A DNA stretch of 64,000 bases from Ruania albidiflava DSM 18029 (GTDB lineage Bacteria > Actinomycetota > Actinomycetes > Actinomycetales > Beutenbergiaceae), in assembly GCF_000421225.1 (NCBI RefSeq), contig NZ_ATWL01000005.1, positions 62,001-126,000 of the forward strand, given 5' to 3'. Positions 8,318-16,328 of the stretch are shown piece after piece (the first letter of the stretch is position 1; every line of letters begins with the position of its first letter). The notes beneath the pieces are model-generated. The model was given only the letters and a program-made list of their open reading frames with translations. It was not told the origin of the DNA and ran no database searches. A program made the position numbers and the translations under genes.

Positions 8318-9355
8318 ATGGCCACCACCACGACCGCACCGGCGCCCTCGAGCACCGGCGGCACCCACCCGGCCACCCGATCCGCCCAGCAGGTGAGCGC
8401 CGACGCGAGCGGCGTCGTCGGCTCGGACCAGCTGAGCAACGCCGCCCTGCGCACCTTCCTGCACGGGCTGCCGGGGGTGGATGCGGTCGGCCTGGCAGGC
8501 CGGGCCGCTCAGCTTGGCTCCCGGTCGATCAAGACGACCGCGAAGGCCTGGGGGCTGGACACGGTGATCTCGATGATCGACCTGACCACTCTGGAGGGTG
8601 CCGACACCCCCGGCAAGGTACGTTCCCTCGTCGCCAAGGCACTCACCCCGCAACCGGGCGATGCCTCCTGCCCGCGACCGGCCGCCGTCTGCGTGTACGG
8701 GGACCGGGTGCAGATCGCCAAGGAGGCCCTCGGCGGGGCACCGATCGCGGTGGCCGCAGTGGCGACCGGGTTCCCGGCCGGCCGGGCCGGGACGGCGGCG
8801 CGGCTGGCGGACACCCAGGATGCGGTGGACGCCGGGGCGGACGAGATCGACATGGTGATCGACCGGGGTGCGTTCCTGGCCGGGGACTACCGCAAGGTGT
8901 ACGACGACATCGTGGCCGTGCGCGAGGTGTGCCAGTCCCGGGCGGAGCCGGCGCACCTGAAGGTGATCCTGGAGACCGGGGAGCTGGCCACGAACGACAA
9001 CGTGCGCCGTGCGTCCTGGCTGGCGATGCTCGCCGGGGCGGACTTCATCAAGACCTCCACCGGGAAGGTCTCCCCCGCCGCCACGCTGCCGGTGACCGTG
9101 CTGATGCTGGAGGCGGTGCGCGACTTCCTCGCCGCCACCGGGGTGCAGGTGGGGGTCAAGCCCGCCGGCGGCATCCGCTCGGCGAAGGACGCGCTGAAGT
9201 ACCTGGTGGCGGTCAACGAGGTGGCCGGCGAGGCGTGGCTGGACCCGGAGTTCTTCCGGTTCGGCGCCTCCTCGCTGCTCAACGACGTGCTGCTGCAGCG
9301 CCTGAAGCTGACCAGCGGGGTCTACTCCGGCACCGACTACGTGACGATCGACTGA
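8318..9355 (+). CDS. deoC: Deoxyribose-phosphate aldolase
   Basis: Splits 2-deoxyribose-5-phosphate into glyceraldehyde-3-phosphate and acetaldehyde, the last dedicated step of deoxynucleoside catabolism. At 345 residues it is the long class I form with an N-terminal extension. Seen: IDLTTLEGADTPGKV, ADEIDMVIDRG, the Schiff-base lysine in GADFIKTSTGK (about K245), and the phosphate-binding VGVKPAGGIRS. It heads a deoC-aldehyde dehydrogenase-aldehyde dehydrogenase-like unit (10-bp gap, then a 4-bp overlap). That order suggests the acetaldehyde product is oxidised at once. pnp, deoA, cdd and add elsewhere in the window complete the pathway. Confidence 0.94.
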   Translation: MATTTTAPAPSSTGGTHPATRSAQQVSADASGVVGSDQLSNAALRTFLHGLPGVDAVGLAGRAAQLGSRSIKTTAKAWGLDTVISMIDLTTLEGADTPGKVRSLVAKALTPQPGDASCPRPAAVCVYGDRVQIAKEALGGAPIAVAAVATGFPAGRAGTAARLADTQDAVDAGADEIDMVIDRGAFLAGDYRKVYDDIVAVREVCQSRAEPAHLKVILETGELATNDNVRRASWLAMLAGADFIKTSTGKVSPAATLPVTVLMLEAVRDFLAATGVQVGVKPAGGIRSAKDALKYLVAVNEVAGEAWLDPEFFRFGASSLLNDVLLQRLKLTSGVYSGTDYVTID

Positions 9356-9365
9356 GGCTAGAGCG

Positions 9366-10811
9366 ATGAGCAAGTTCGAGTACGCGCCGGCACCGGAGTC
9401 CGCCTCCGTGGTGGACATCGACTCCTCCTACGGGCTGTTCATCGACGGGGAGTTCGTCGAGGGCTCCGGCGCGGCGATGAAGACCGTGAACCCGGCCACC
9501 GAGGAGGTGCTGGCGGACGTCGCCGTCGCCGACGAGGCGGACGTGGACCGGGCGGTGGCCGCTGCCCGCCGCGCCCAGGAGCAGGTGTGGGGCCCGATGC
9601 CCGGGGCGGAGCGGGCCAAGTACCTGTTCCGGATCGCCCGGTTGCTGGCCGAACGCTCCCGGGAGTTCGCGGTGCTGGAGACCCTGGACAACGGCAAGCC
9701 GATCCGGGAGTCCCGCGACGTGGACGTGCCCACCGCGGCCGCGCACTTCTTCTACTACGCCGGCTGGGCGGACAAGCTCTCCTACGCCGGGTACGGAAGC
9801 GAACCGCGCCCGCACGGGGTCGCCGGGCAGGTGATCCCGTGGAACTTCCCGCTGCTGATGCTGGCGTGGAAGATCGCCCCGGCACTGGCCACCGGGAACA
9901 CCGTGGTGCTCAAACCGGCGGAGACCACGCCGCTGACCGCGCTGCTGTTCGCCGACCTGCTCCGCCAGGCCGAGCTGCCCCCGGGGGTGGTGAACATCAT
10001 CACCGGCGCGGGCCCTACGGGCTCTGCCCTGGTGCGGCATGCGGGAGTGGACAAGGTGGCCTTCACCGGCTCGACCGCCGTCGGCAAGCAGATCGCGAAG
10101 CAGATCGCCGGCACCCGCAAGCACGCCACCCTGGAGCTGGGCGGCAAGGCCGCGAACATCGTCTTCGACGACGCCCCGGTCGACCAGGCGATCGAAGGCA
10201 TCGTCAACGGCATCTACTTCAACCAGGGGCAGGTGTGCTGCGCCGGGTCCCGGCTGCTGGTGCAGGAGTCCATCGCCGAGGAGGTCACCGAGCGGCTCAA
10301 GGGCCGGCTCTCCACGTTGCGGGTGGGCGACCCGATGGACAAGAACACCGACGTCGGCGCGATCAACTCCGCAGCGCAGCTGGAGCGGATCACCACGCTC
10401 ACCCAGGCCGGCCAGGCCGAGGGCGCCACCCGGTGGACCAGCGACTGCCCGCTGCCGGAGACCGGGTACTGGTTCGCCCCGACGGTGTTCACCGACGTGT
10501 CGTCCGCGCACCGGATCGCCCGGGAGGAGATCTTCGGGCCGGTGCTGAGCGTGCTGACGTTCCGCACCCCGGCCGAAGCGATCGCGAAGGCGAACACCAT
10601 CCCCTACGGGCTCTCGGCGGGCATCTGGACGGAGAAGGGGTCGCGGATCCTGGCGATGGCCGATGCGATGCGCGCCGGGGTGGTGTGGGCGAACACGTTC
10701 AACAGGTTCGACCCGACCAGCCCGTTCGGCGGGTACAAGGAGTCCGGGTACGGCCGGGAAGGTGGCCGGCACGGGCTGGCGCCCTACCTCGTGGAAGGGA
10801 CGGTGCGATGA
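9366..10811 (+). CDS. Aldehyde dehydrogenase family protein
   Basis: A 481-residue NAD(P)-dependent aldehyde dehydrogenase with a complete active site: oxyanion Asn in PWNFPLLMLAWK, FTGSTAVGKQIA, general-base Glu in TLELGGKAANIVF, and the nucleophile in NQGQVCCAGSR (first Cys, about C291). EEIFGPVLSVLTF and a C-terminal PFGGYKESGYGREGG close the fold. It follows deoC by 10 bp, so acetaldehyde from deoxyribose-phosphate cleavage is the most economical substrate; that is inference. Its stop overlaps the next gene's start (ATGA), and the partner is a shorter family member lacking the catalytic half. Confidence 0.9.
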   Translation: MSKFEYAPAPESASVVDIDSSYGLFIDGEFVEGSGAAMKTVNPATEEVLADVAVADEADVDRAVAAARRAQEQVWGPMPGAERAKYLFRIARLLAERSREFAVLETLDNGKPIRESRDVDVPTAAAHFFYYAGWADKLSYAGYGSEPRPHGVAGQVIPWNFPLLMLAWKIAPALATGNTVVLKPAETTPLTALLFADLLRQAELPPGVVNIITGAGPTGSALVRHAGVDKVAFTGSTAVGKQIAKQIAGTRKHATLELGGKAANIVFDDAPVDQAIEGIVNGIYFNQGQVCCAGSRLLVQESIAEEVTERLKGRLSTLRVGDPMDKNTDVGAINSAAQLERITTLTQAGQAEGATRWTSDCPLPETGYWFAPTVFTDVSSAHRIAREEIFGPVLSVLTFRTPAEAIAKANTIPYGLSAGIWTEKGSRILAMADAMRAGVVWANTFNRFDPTSPFGGYKESGYGREGGRHGLAPYLVEGTVR

Positions 10812-11698
10812 GCTCGACGACCACACCCAGGCTCGATGTGCGCAAGACCTACAAACTGTTCGTCGGGGGGAAGTTCCCGCGGAGCGAGTCCGGGCGCACC
10901 TATGAGATCACGACGGCTGAGGGCACCTTTGCTGCGAACGCCGCCCTGGCCTCGCGGAAAGATGCGCGAGACGCGGTGCGCGCTGCGCGCGCCGCTCAGC
11001 CCGGGTGGGCCGGAGCGACGGCGTACAACCGGGGGCAGGTGCTCTACCGGGTGGCCGAGCTGCTCGAGGGGCGGCGGGCGCAGTTCGTGGGGGATGTCGC
11101 CGCCGGTGAAGGCGTCTCGGCGAAGAAGGCCGAGGAGCTGGTCTCCGCCGCGATCGACCGGTGGGTCTGGTACGCGGGCTGGACGGACAAGGTGGCGCAG
11201 GTGGCCGGGAACGCCAACCCGGTGGCTGGCCCGTACTTCAACCTCTCCGTGCCGGAGCCGACCGGGGTGGTGGCCGTGCTGGCGCCGCAGGCCTCCTCGT
11301 TGTTGGGGTTGGTGTCGGTGCTGGCGCCGGTGCTGGTGAGTGGGAACAGCGTGGTGGTGCTGTCCTCGCAGGACCGCCCGTTGCCGGCGGTCACGCTGTC
11401 GGAGGTGCTGGCTACCTCGGACGTGCCCGGTGGCGTGGTGAACGTGCTCACCGGCCGCACTGCGGAGGTGGCACCGCACCTGGCGGCGCACATGGACGTG
11501 AACGCGATCGACCTGGCCGGCGCGCTCGGCGCCGACGGGATCACCTGGGGCGAGCTGGAGGCCGATGCGGCGGAGAACCTCAAGCGGGTGCGCCGCCCGG
11601 CGGGCGAGACCGAGGGCGACTGGCTCGATACCCAGTCGCTGGAGGCGATCCTGGCGTTCACCGAGACGAAGACGGTCTGGCACCCGAAGGGGATGTGA
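10808..11698 (+). CDS. Short aldehyde dehydrogenase-like protein without the catalytic domain
   Basis: A 296-residue protein overlapping the preceding dehydrogenase by ATGA. It keeps the N-terminal and nucleotide-binding parts (YKLFVGGKFPRSESG, RGQVLYRVAELLEGRR, YAGWTDKVAQVAGN, EPTGVVAVLAPQASSLLGL, SGNSVVVLSS, GGVVNVLTGRTAEVAPHLA). It then runs into a short tail ending WHPKGM. The LELGG glutamate and the GQxC nucleophile are absent, so it cannot be an independent aldehyde oxidase. The break is not an obvious frameshift, because the frame is clean to its stop and the tail looks ordered. Likely a regulatory or structural partner of the full-length enzyme; from memory, paired long/short genes beside deoC occur in other actinobacteria. 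Confidence 0.75.
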   Translation: MSSTTTPRLDVRKTYKLFVGGKFPRSESGRTYEITTAEGTFAANAALASRKDARDAVRAARAAQPGWAGATAYNRGQVLYRVAELLEGRRAQFVGDVAAGEGVSAKKAEELVSAAIDRWVWYAGWTDKVAQVAGNANPVAGPYFNLSVPEPTGVVAVLAPQASSLLGLVSVLAPVLVSGNSVVVLSSQDRPLPAVTLSEVLATSDVPGGVVNVLTGRTAEVAPHLAAHMDVNAIDLAGALGADGITWGELEADAAENLKRVRRPAGETEGDWLDTQSLEAILAFTETKTVWHPKGM

Positions 11699-11719
11699 GC
11701 GCTCGCCCAGCCCGGGTGC

Positions 11720-12111
11720 TCACTCGATCAGCTGGACCTTCACCTGCCCGACCGGTGCGCGTGCCAGCCGGGCGTCGCAGGTGAGCAGCGGCGCCCCGAG
11801 CCGGTCTGCGAGCGCCACGTACTGGGCGTCGGAGACCCGGAGCGCAGCCCGGCGCGACCACGCGTCCTGCAGGAGAACTCGCTGGGGACTCGCTGACACG
11901 GCACCCGGGACCAGGCACCGAGCGCATGGGTGGCCTCTGCTCCGGTGAGCACACCGGCACGTTCGAGCCGCGCCAACGCGGAGAGCACCTCAGAGTCGAC
12001 GAGACTCGGAGCCCAGGACTCTTTCCCACACATGGCATCCAGCACCCGGGTACCGCGATAGCCGGCGAGCACCGAGTCGACGCCGGCACTCGCGTCGAGA
12101 ACGACCCTCAC
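11720..12111 (-). pseudogene. vapC: VapC-type PIN-domain toxin, frameshifted
   Basis: PIN-domain ribonuclease toxin split by one frameshift. From GTG 12111 the frame reads MRVVLDASAGVDSVLAGYR and VDSEVLSALARLERAGVL, giving the first Asp and the Glu, then becomes nonsense after CQRVP. The rest continues in another frame (VLLQDAWSRR, ALRVSDAQYVALADRLGA, LLTCDARLAR) to a stop at 11720-11722. All four PIN acidic residues therefore survive, but in two frames. Adding one base to the G4 run at 11884-11887 (C4 on the coding strand) restores CQRVPQRVLLQDAW and a 130-residue protein of normal size. It overlaps vapB by GTGA. Either a recent inactivation or a homopolymer sequencing error. Confidence 0.8.
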
Positions 12112-12362
12112 CGGGACGGGAAGCGCTCGTCGGGGTCATATTCCTCACGCGCCGCGTCAAGGGCGGAGATCGTATCGATCTCCCGTCGAGGCTCGTTGCG
12201 TCGCGTCTGCTCGGCGATCCACTCCGCCATCGTGGGCTTGGCCAGATCGCGCTGCAGCACCTTGGCCACATAGTCCGACATGGTCATCCCTTCGCTCCGA
12301 GCACGCTCCTTCAGAGCCGCGTGCAGCCCGTCCGGGAGGTTGCGTACCTGAAGCATCTTCAT
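12108..12362 (-). CDS. vapB: VapB/FitA-type ribbon-helix-helix antitoxin
   Basis: An 84-residue antitoxin directly upstream of, and overlapping by 4 bp, the PIN toxin gene. The N-terminus MKMLQVRNLPDGLHAALKER followed by SEGMTMSDYVAKVLQRDL is a ribbon-helix-helix DNA-binding module. The charged C-terminus (TRRNEPRREIDTISALDAAR) would wrap the toxin. Such pairs normally repress their own promoter. The antitoxin frame is intact although the toxin frame is broken, as expected after toxin loss. Confidence 0.85.
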   Translation of the reverse strand: MKMLQVRNLPDGLHAALKERARSEGMTMSDYVAKVLQRDLAKPTMAEWIAEQTRRNEPRREIDTISALDAAREEYDPDERFPSR

Positions 12363-12415
12363 GTCTCCAGCGTTTCATGTGCAGCACATGTTCGCTGGTC
12401 TGTGGAAAACGGGCT

Positions 12416-13153
12416 TCAACCTCCTGCCACACCCTCGGTAAGGAACTCGGATGCGCCGCGGAGCGTAGTTCGTAGCGCAGTCTGGGTCTGGGTGCAGTCC
12501 AGCCGGATCACAGCAGCGCCTGGTCTGGCGCCACGCAGCACCGGTGCGAGCCGGTGGGGATCGAGACCGTCACGGCGCGCGATCAGGACCGCCAGCTCGT
12601 ACTGGCTGAGCGACTCCGGCCCAGCCACGTGATGCACTCCAGACCGCCCCGACGTGGCGATCTCCCACACAGCGCCGCCGACGATCAGCGACGTGCGCAC
12701 GATCGCCGCGCCCGGGTCGATGGCAGACACCGCGGTCTCCGCCGCAGCTTTGGCGGCGCCGTAAGGAGTGACCGGCGACGGTGGCTCCTCCTCCCGATAC
12801 CCCTCGTCGCGACTGACGAAGACAGCATCCGTCGACATCAGCAGCTGCCGCACTCCCCGCTCAGCACAAGCCACGGCCACATTCACGGCCCCGCCCGCGG
12901 TCACCTTCCAGTCTCCGACCACGGCTGCAGAGTTGATGACAAGGTCTGGGCGGACCTCTGCGATCAGACGATCGACAGACTCCCCGTCTCGAACATCGAG
13001 AGGCCGCCATTCACACTCCTTGAAGCCTGGCGGCTTGGTCCGGGACACACCCAGCATGTCGTGGCCGAAGCGCCGACCCGCTGAGCAGAGAGCCGAGCCG
13101 AGTGTGCCCGTCGCCCCGGTGATCAGGACGCGCACGACGTCGCCACCGTCCAT
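12416..13153 (-). CDS. NAD(P)-binding sugar-nucleotide reductase/epimerase-like protein (RmlD-like)
   Basis: About 245 residues of an extended short-chain dehydrogenase. The Rossmann glycine motif is VLITGATGTLGSALC; LDVRDGESV, DLVINSAAV, STDAVF and the catalytic YGAAKAAAE (Tyr-x3-Lys) follow, the pattern of dTDP-4-dehydrorhamnose reductase relatives. Start is uncertain: ATG 13153, GTG 13135 or ATG 13174. It is shorter than typical RmlD, and no other rhamnose genes lie nearby, so a true RmlD role is unlikely. It lies in the accessory patch between vapBC and the divergent DUF4143 ATPase. Confidence 0.65.
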   Translation of the reverse strand: MDGGDVVRVLITGATGTLGSALCSAGRRFGHDMLGVSRTKPPGFKECEWRPLDVRDGESVDRLIAEVRPDLVINSAAVVGDWKVTAGGAVNVAVACAERGVRQLLMSTDAVFVSRDEGYREEEPPSPVTPYGAAKAAAETAVSAIDPGAAIVRTSLIVGGAVWEIATSGRSGVHHVAGPESLSQYELAVLIARRDGLDPHRLAPVLRGARPGAAVIRLDCTQTQTALRTTLRGASEFLTEGVAGG

Positions 13154-13299
13154 GCCATGGTGAGAGCGTGCCATACGAACTGGCACACCGAGGTTCAGTC
13201 GCACTAGTTCGGGGCCATCGCTGCGTCTGTCCCGCACCTGTGGATAGGGAGAGCCGAGTGCGCGCGCACAAATCTGAATCGCTGTACCCCCGCTTCTCG

Positions 13300-13353
13300 T
13301 AGGCAATATAGCGACTGTGGTCTAGGCAAAACGTCGATCTTTGCTTAGGCAAA
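13300..13353 (+). promoter_or_regulatory. Three TAGGCAA boxes at exact 23-bp spacing before the DUF4143 ATPase gene
   Basis: TAGGCAA occurs at 13300-13306, 13323-13329 and 13346-13352, each start 23 bp after the last; the second and third extend to TAGGCAAA. The third sits in an imperfect palindrome TTTGCTTAGGCAAA (13340-13353), suggesting each box is a half of TTTGCCTAGGCAAA. The last box lies about 17 bp before the GTG start. Likely operator array or promoter-proximal binding sites; the regulator is unknown. The surrounding divergent gap (13154-13369) is less GC-rich than the flanks. Confidence 0.5.
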
Positions 13354-13369
13354 GGGTAGAGTCGAGTCC

Positions 13370-14620
13370 GTGCCCACCTACCTGCACCGGATCGCTGACC
13401 GAGAACTTGAGCGCCGTCTCGGTTACATCGGGGCAGTCTTGGTCGAAGGACCGAAGGCCTGCGGCAAGACGGTGACTGCTTCCCGGCATGCCAGGTCCAC
13501 GTTTCGCGTGGACGAAGACGACAATGCACGGAGCCTCATCCGACTCTCGCCCGACCGGCTATTCGCACATCCCACCCCGATCCTCTTCGACGAGTGGCAG
13601 GTCGAGCCGACGATCTGGAACAAGGTTCGTCGTCAGGTGGACGATCGCGACGGCAAGGGACTCTTCATCCTCACCGGCTCAGCGACTCCGACCGACGACG
13701 CTTCACGGCACTCCGGAGCCGGACGGTTCTCAGTCATGAAGATGCGCCCCATGAGTCTCTTCGAGTCGGGTCAATCGACTGGTGAGATGTCGCTCGCCAC
13801 CCTTCTCCAGGGCGAGCGACAGGATGGGCTTGGAACGCACCTGACGTTCAACGAACTTCTCCAACGGATCGTGATCGGAGGCTGGCCAGAGCTCGTCAAC
13901 GCCAAGGAGACTGAGGCCCGCCGATGGCTACGCGACTACCTCACCAACATTGTCGAGGTAGACATCCACAAGCTTGGTACCCGTCGTGACCCCCGCAACC
14001 TGCGACGACTTCTGGAGGCCCTGGGGCGTTCCGTCGGCCAGGCAACCAAGGGCAGTGAGCTGGCGAGGGACGTTGGCGGCGCGGATGGTCCCATCGCCCG
14101 GGACACATTGGCCGCCTACCTGAGTGCGCTCAGCCGGCTTCACCTGATCGACGATTCCGAGGCTTGGCTCCCGCACATGCGCTCGCGGACGCGGTTACGC
14201 TCGGCACCGGTGCGCTATTTCGTAGATCCGTCCCTCGGCACGGCGTCCCTCGGTGTAGGCAGCCGCGACCTGTTGTCGGATCTCAACGCTACCGGCTTTC
14301 ACTTTGAAGCCCTCGTCGTCCGGGACCTTCGGATCTACAGCCAGCCGCTGGACGCCCAAGTCACCTCATGGCGCGACGCCAACGGCAACGAGGTTGACGC
14401 GATCGTCTCCGCCGGCCCGAACACATGGGGCGCCTTTGAGATCAAGCTCAACCCCGACGCGGTAGACCAGGCGGCAGCGTCCTTGCTCCGCTTCGCGAAG
14501 AGCGTGGATACCTCCCGGCACGGCGAGCCATCATGCCTCGGCGTCATCACCAGCACCGGAGCGGGCGGCCTTCGTGACGACGGCGTCCACGTCATCCCGA
14601 TCGGATGCCTCGGGCCCTGA
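13370..14620 (+). CDS. AAA-family ATPase with DUF4143 domain
   Basis: A 416-residue protein of the widespread AAA_14-DUF4143 family, whose cellular role is not established. GTG 13370 starts PTYLHRIADRELERRLGYIG; Walker A is GPKACGKT (about residues 27-34) and Walker B is PILFDEWQ, with a sensor-like FILTGSATPT. The C-terminal half carries the DUF4143 signature: LNATGFHFEALVVRDLRIYS, then WRDANGNEVDAIV and AFEIKLNPDAVDQAA, resembling a PD-(D/E)xK nuclease-like fold (inference). Base composition is milder than in neighbours and it sits next to a toxin-antitoxin pair, consistent with horizontal acquisition. It converges with the amino-acid ABC operon 45 bp away. Confidence 0.85.
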   Translation: MPTYLHRIADRELERRLGYIGAVLVEGPKACGKTVTASRHARSTFRVDEDDNARSLIRLSPDRLFAHPTPILFDEWQVEPTIWNKVRRQVDDRDGKGLFILTGSATPTDDASRHSGAGRFSVMKMRPMSLFESGQSTGEMSLATLLQGERQDGLGTHLTFNELLQRIVIGGWPELVNAKETEARRWLRDYLTNIVEVDIHKLGTRRDPRNLRRLLEALGRSVGQATKGSELARDVGGADGPIARDTLAAYLSALSRLHLIDDSEAWLPHMRSRTRLRSAPVRYFVDPSLGTASLGVGSRDLLSDLNATGFHFEALVVRDLRIYSQPLDAQVTSWRDANGNEVDAIVSAGPNTWGAFEIKLNPDAVDQAAASLLRFAKSVDTSRHGEPSCLGVITSTGAGGLRDDGVHVIPIGCLGP

Positions 14621-14665
14621 GCGCCCGATCCGCATGACGGCGATACCTGCAGCCGACTGCGCGTG

Positions 14666-15430
14666 TCACACCTGCAGACGGGCGAGGAACTCCCTGGTGC
14701 GGGGCTGCTGCGGATCCTCGAGCACCTGCTCCGGCGTCCCCGCCTCCAGCACCCGGCCACCGTCGAGGAAGCACACCTGGTCGGCCACCCGGCGGGCGAA
14801 GCCCATCTCGTGCGTGGCCACCAGCATCGTCATCCCCTCCTCGCGCAGACCCACCAGCAGGTCGAGCACCTCCCCGACCAGCTCTGGGTCCAGGGCCGAG
14901 GTCACCTCGTCCAGCAGCAGCAGCTCGGGTTCGTTCACCAGCGCGCGGGCGATCGCGGCCCGCTGCGCCTGGCCGCCGGAGAGCTGGTCCGGGTAGGCGG
15001 TGGCCTTGTCCGCCAGGCCGACCCGGGCGAGCATCTCGATCGCGGCCGCCTCGGCCTCGTCCTTGCCCTGCTTGTGCACCAGCCGCTGGGCGAGGGTGAG
15101 GTTGTCCAGCACGCGCAGGTGCGCGAACAGGTTGTAGGCCTGGAACACCATGCCCAGCCGGGCGCGCACCGCGTCCGCGTCCACCCACGGGTCGGCGATG
15201 TCCACCCCGCGCAGCTGGATCGACCCGTCGTCGATGTCCTCGAGCAGGTCCACCGCACGCAGCAACGTGGACTTGCCCGACCCCGACGCGCCGATCAGCA
15301 CCACGCAGGAGTGCTCGGCCACCTCCAGATCGACACCGCCCAGCACCAGGTGCTCCCCGAAGGACTTGCGCACCCCACGCAAGGCCAGCAGCGGGGCGAG
15401 AGGACTGCCCGAGGTGAGCTCCGCCGTCAT
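14666..15430 (-). CDS. Polar amino-acid ABC transporter, ATP-binding protein
   Basis: A 254-residue ATPase of the GlnQ/HisP family. Seen: Walker A GASGSGKST, Q-loop MVFQAYNLFAHL, signature LSGGQAQR, Walker B LLLLDEVTSALDP, and switch His in VATHEMGFARRVAD. The ATG at 15430 overlaps the permease stop (ATGA). A longer reading frame extends upstream through the permease gene but has no family similarity and is rejected. Third gene of a binding protein-permease-ATPase operon read leftwards. Confidence 0.92.
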   Translation of the reverse strand: MTAELTSGSPLAPLLALRGVRKSFGEHLVLGGVDLEVAEHSCVVLIGASGSGKSTLLRAVDLLEDIDDGSIQLRGVDIADPWVDADAVRARLGMVFQAYNLFAHLRVLDNLTLAQRLVHKQGKDEAEAAAIEMLARVGLADKATAYPDQLSGGQAQRAAIARALVNEPELLLLDEVTSALDPELVGEVLDLLVGLREEGMTMLVATHEMGFARRVADQVCFLDGGRVLEAGTPEQVLEDPQQPRTREFLARLQV

Positions 15431-16317
15431 CGGATCGCTCCCCCGACACCGCGGGTACCCCGCCAGCCGCGGCGGGCGTTGTAGGCATCCACTGCGCGGG
15501 TCAGCGGGATGGAGACCACCAGGAACAGGAACCCGGCCGCCACGTACGGGGTGAAGTTGTAGTCGCCGGTCACCGAGATCTGCGCCACCCGGATCGCGTC
15601 CACCGCACCGAGGATGGAGATCAGCCCGGAGTCCTTCTGCAGCGCCACCACGATGTTCAGCAGCGCCGGCACCACGTTGCGCACCGCCTGCGGCACCACG
15701 ATCCGGCGGGTGGTCTGCGCCCGGGTCAGACCGAGCGCGCGGGCCGCGGCCACCTGCGCCGGGTGCACCGCCTCGATACCGGCGCGGAAGATCTCCGCCA
15801 GGTAGGCGCTGTAGGTGAGCACCAGGGCGAGGGTCCCCAGGAACGCGGCCTGGACCGGCAGCCAGGACAGGCGCAGCGCCGGCAGGCCGAAGCCGACCAG
15901 CAGCAGCACCAGCAGCACCGGCACGCCGCGGAAGACGTCCACGAACACCACCACGGCCGCGCGCAGCGGGAACAGCGCCGGAGCAGTGGTGGTGCGCGCG
16001 ATCGCCAGCAGCAGCCCCAGCACCAGCGAGACCAGGCCGGCGATCACCCACACCCGCAGGTTCAGCCACAACCCTCCGGCCAGCGCGGGCAGCATCTCCA
16101 CGAACCGGGCCGGGTCGAAGAACGCTTCCCGAGTACGCTCCCACCCCGGTGAGCTGACCAGCACCCACCAGGCCAGCCCCGCCACCACCACCGTGGAGGC
16201 CAGTGCCACCAGGAACGAGCGGCGCCGACGGCGAGCCCGGTAGACGGTGCGGGCGAGCGCCTTCTCGCTGGGCTGCCAGGGTCTCTGGTCTGGTACCGCG
16301 TTCGGCTCGGCGACCAT
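15427..16317 (-). CDS. Polar amino-acid ABC transporter, permease
   Basis: A 296-residue membrane subunit of the HisM/GlnP family. It has a long basic N-terminal cytoplasmic segment (RARRRRR), a first helix (SFLVALASTVVVAGLAWWVL), then the permease core. The ATPase-contact EAA loop reads ALGLTRAQTTRRIVVPQAVR, and VFVDVFRGVPVLLVLLLV is the helix typical of the family. Start ATG 16317 is 12 bp after the binding-protein stop with a G-rich ribosome site; an in-frame ATG at 16365 would lie inside that gene. A single permease gene implies a homodimeric channel. Confidence 0.9.
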   Translation of the reverse strand: MVAEPNAVPDQRPWQPSEKALARTVYRARRRRRSFLVALASTVVVAGLAWWVLVSSPGWERTREAFFDPARFVEMLPALAGGLWLNLRVWVIAGLVSLVLGLLLAIARTTTAPALFPLRAAVVVFVDVFRGVPVLLVLLLVGFGLPALRLSWLPVQAAFLGTLALVLTYSAYLAEIFRAGIEAVHPAQVAAARALGLTRAQTTRRIVVPQAVRNVVPALLNIVVALQKDSGLISILGAVDAIRVAQISVTGDYNFTPYVAAGFLFLVVSIPLTRAVDAYNARRGWRGTRGVGGAIR

Positions 16318-16328
16318 CGGCGCCCCGG

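Noticed and set aside
14639-14653. GGCGATACCTGCAG resembling the first half of the 55-nt repeat
   Set aside because: Only about 9-10 bases match and the required TATCGC arm and TTCA end are missing, so it is not counted as a third copy.
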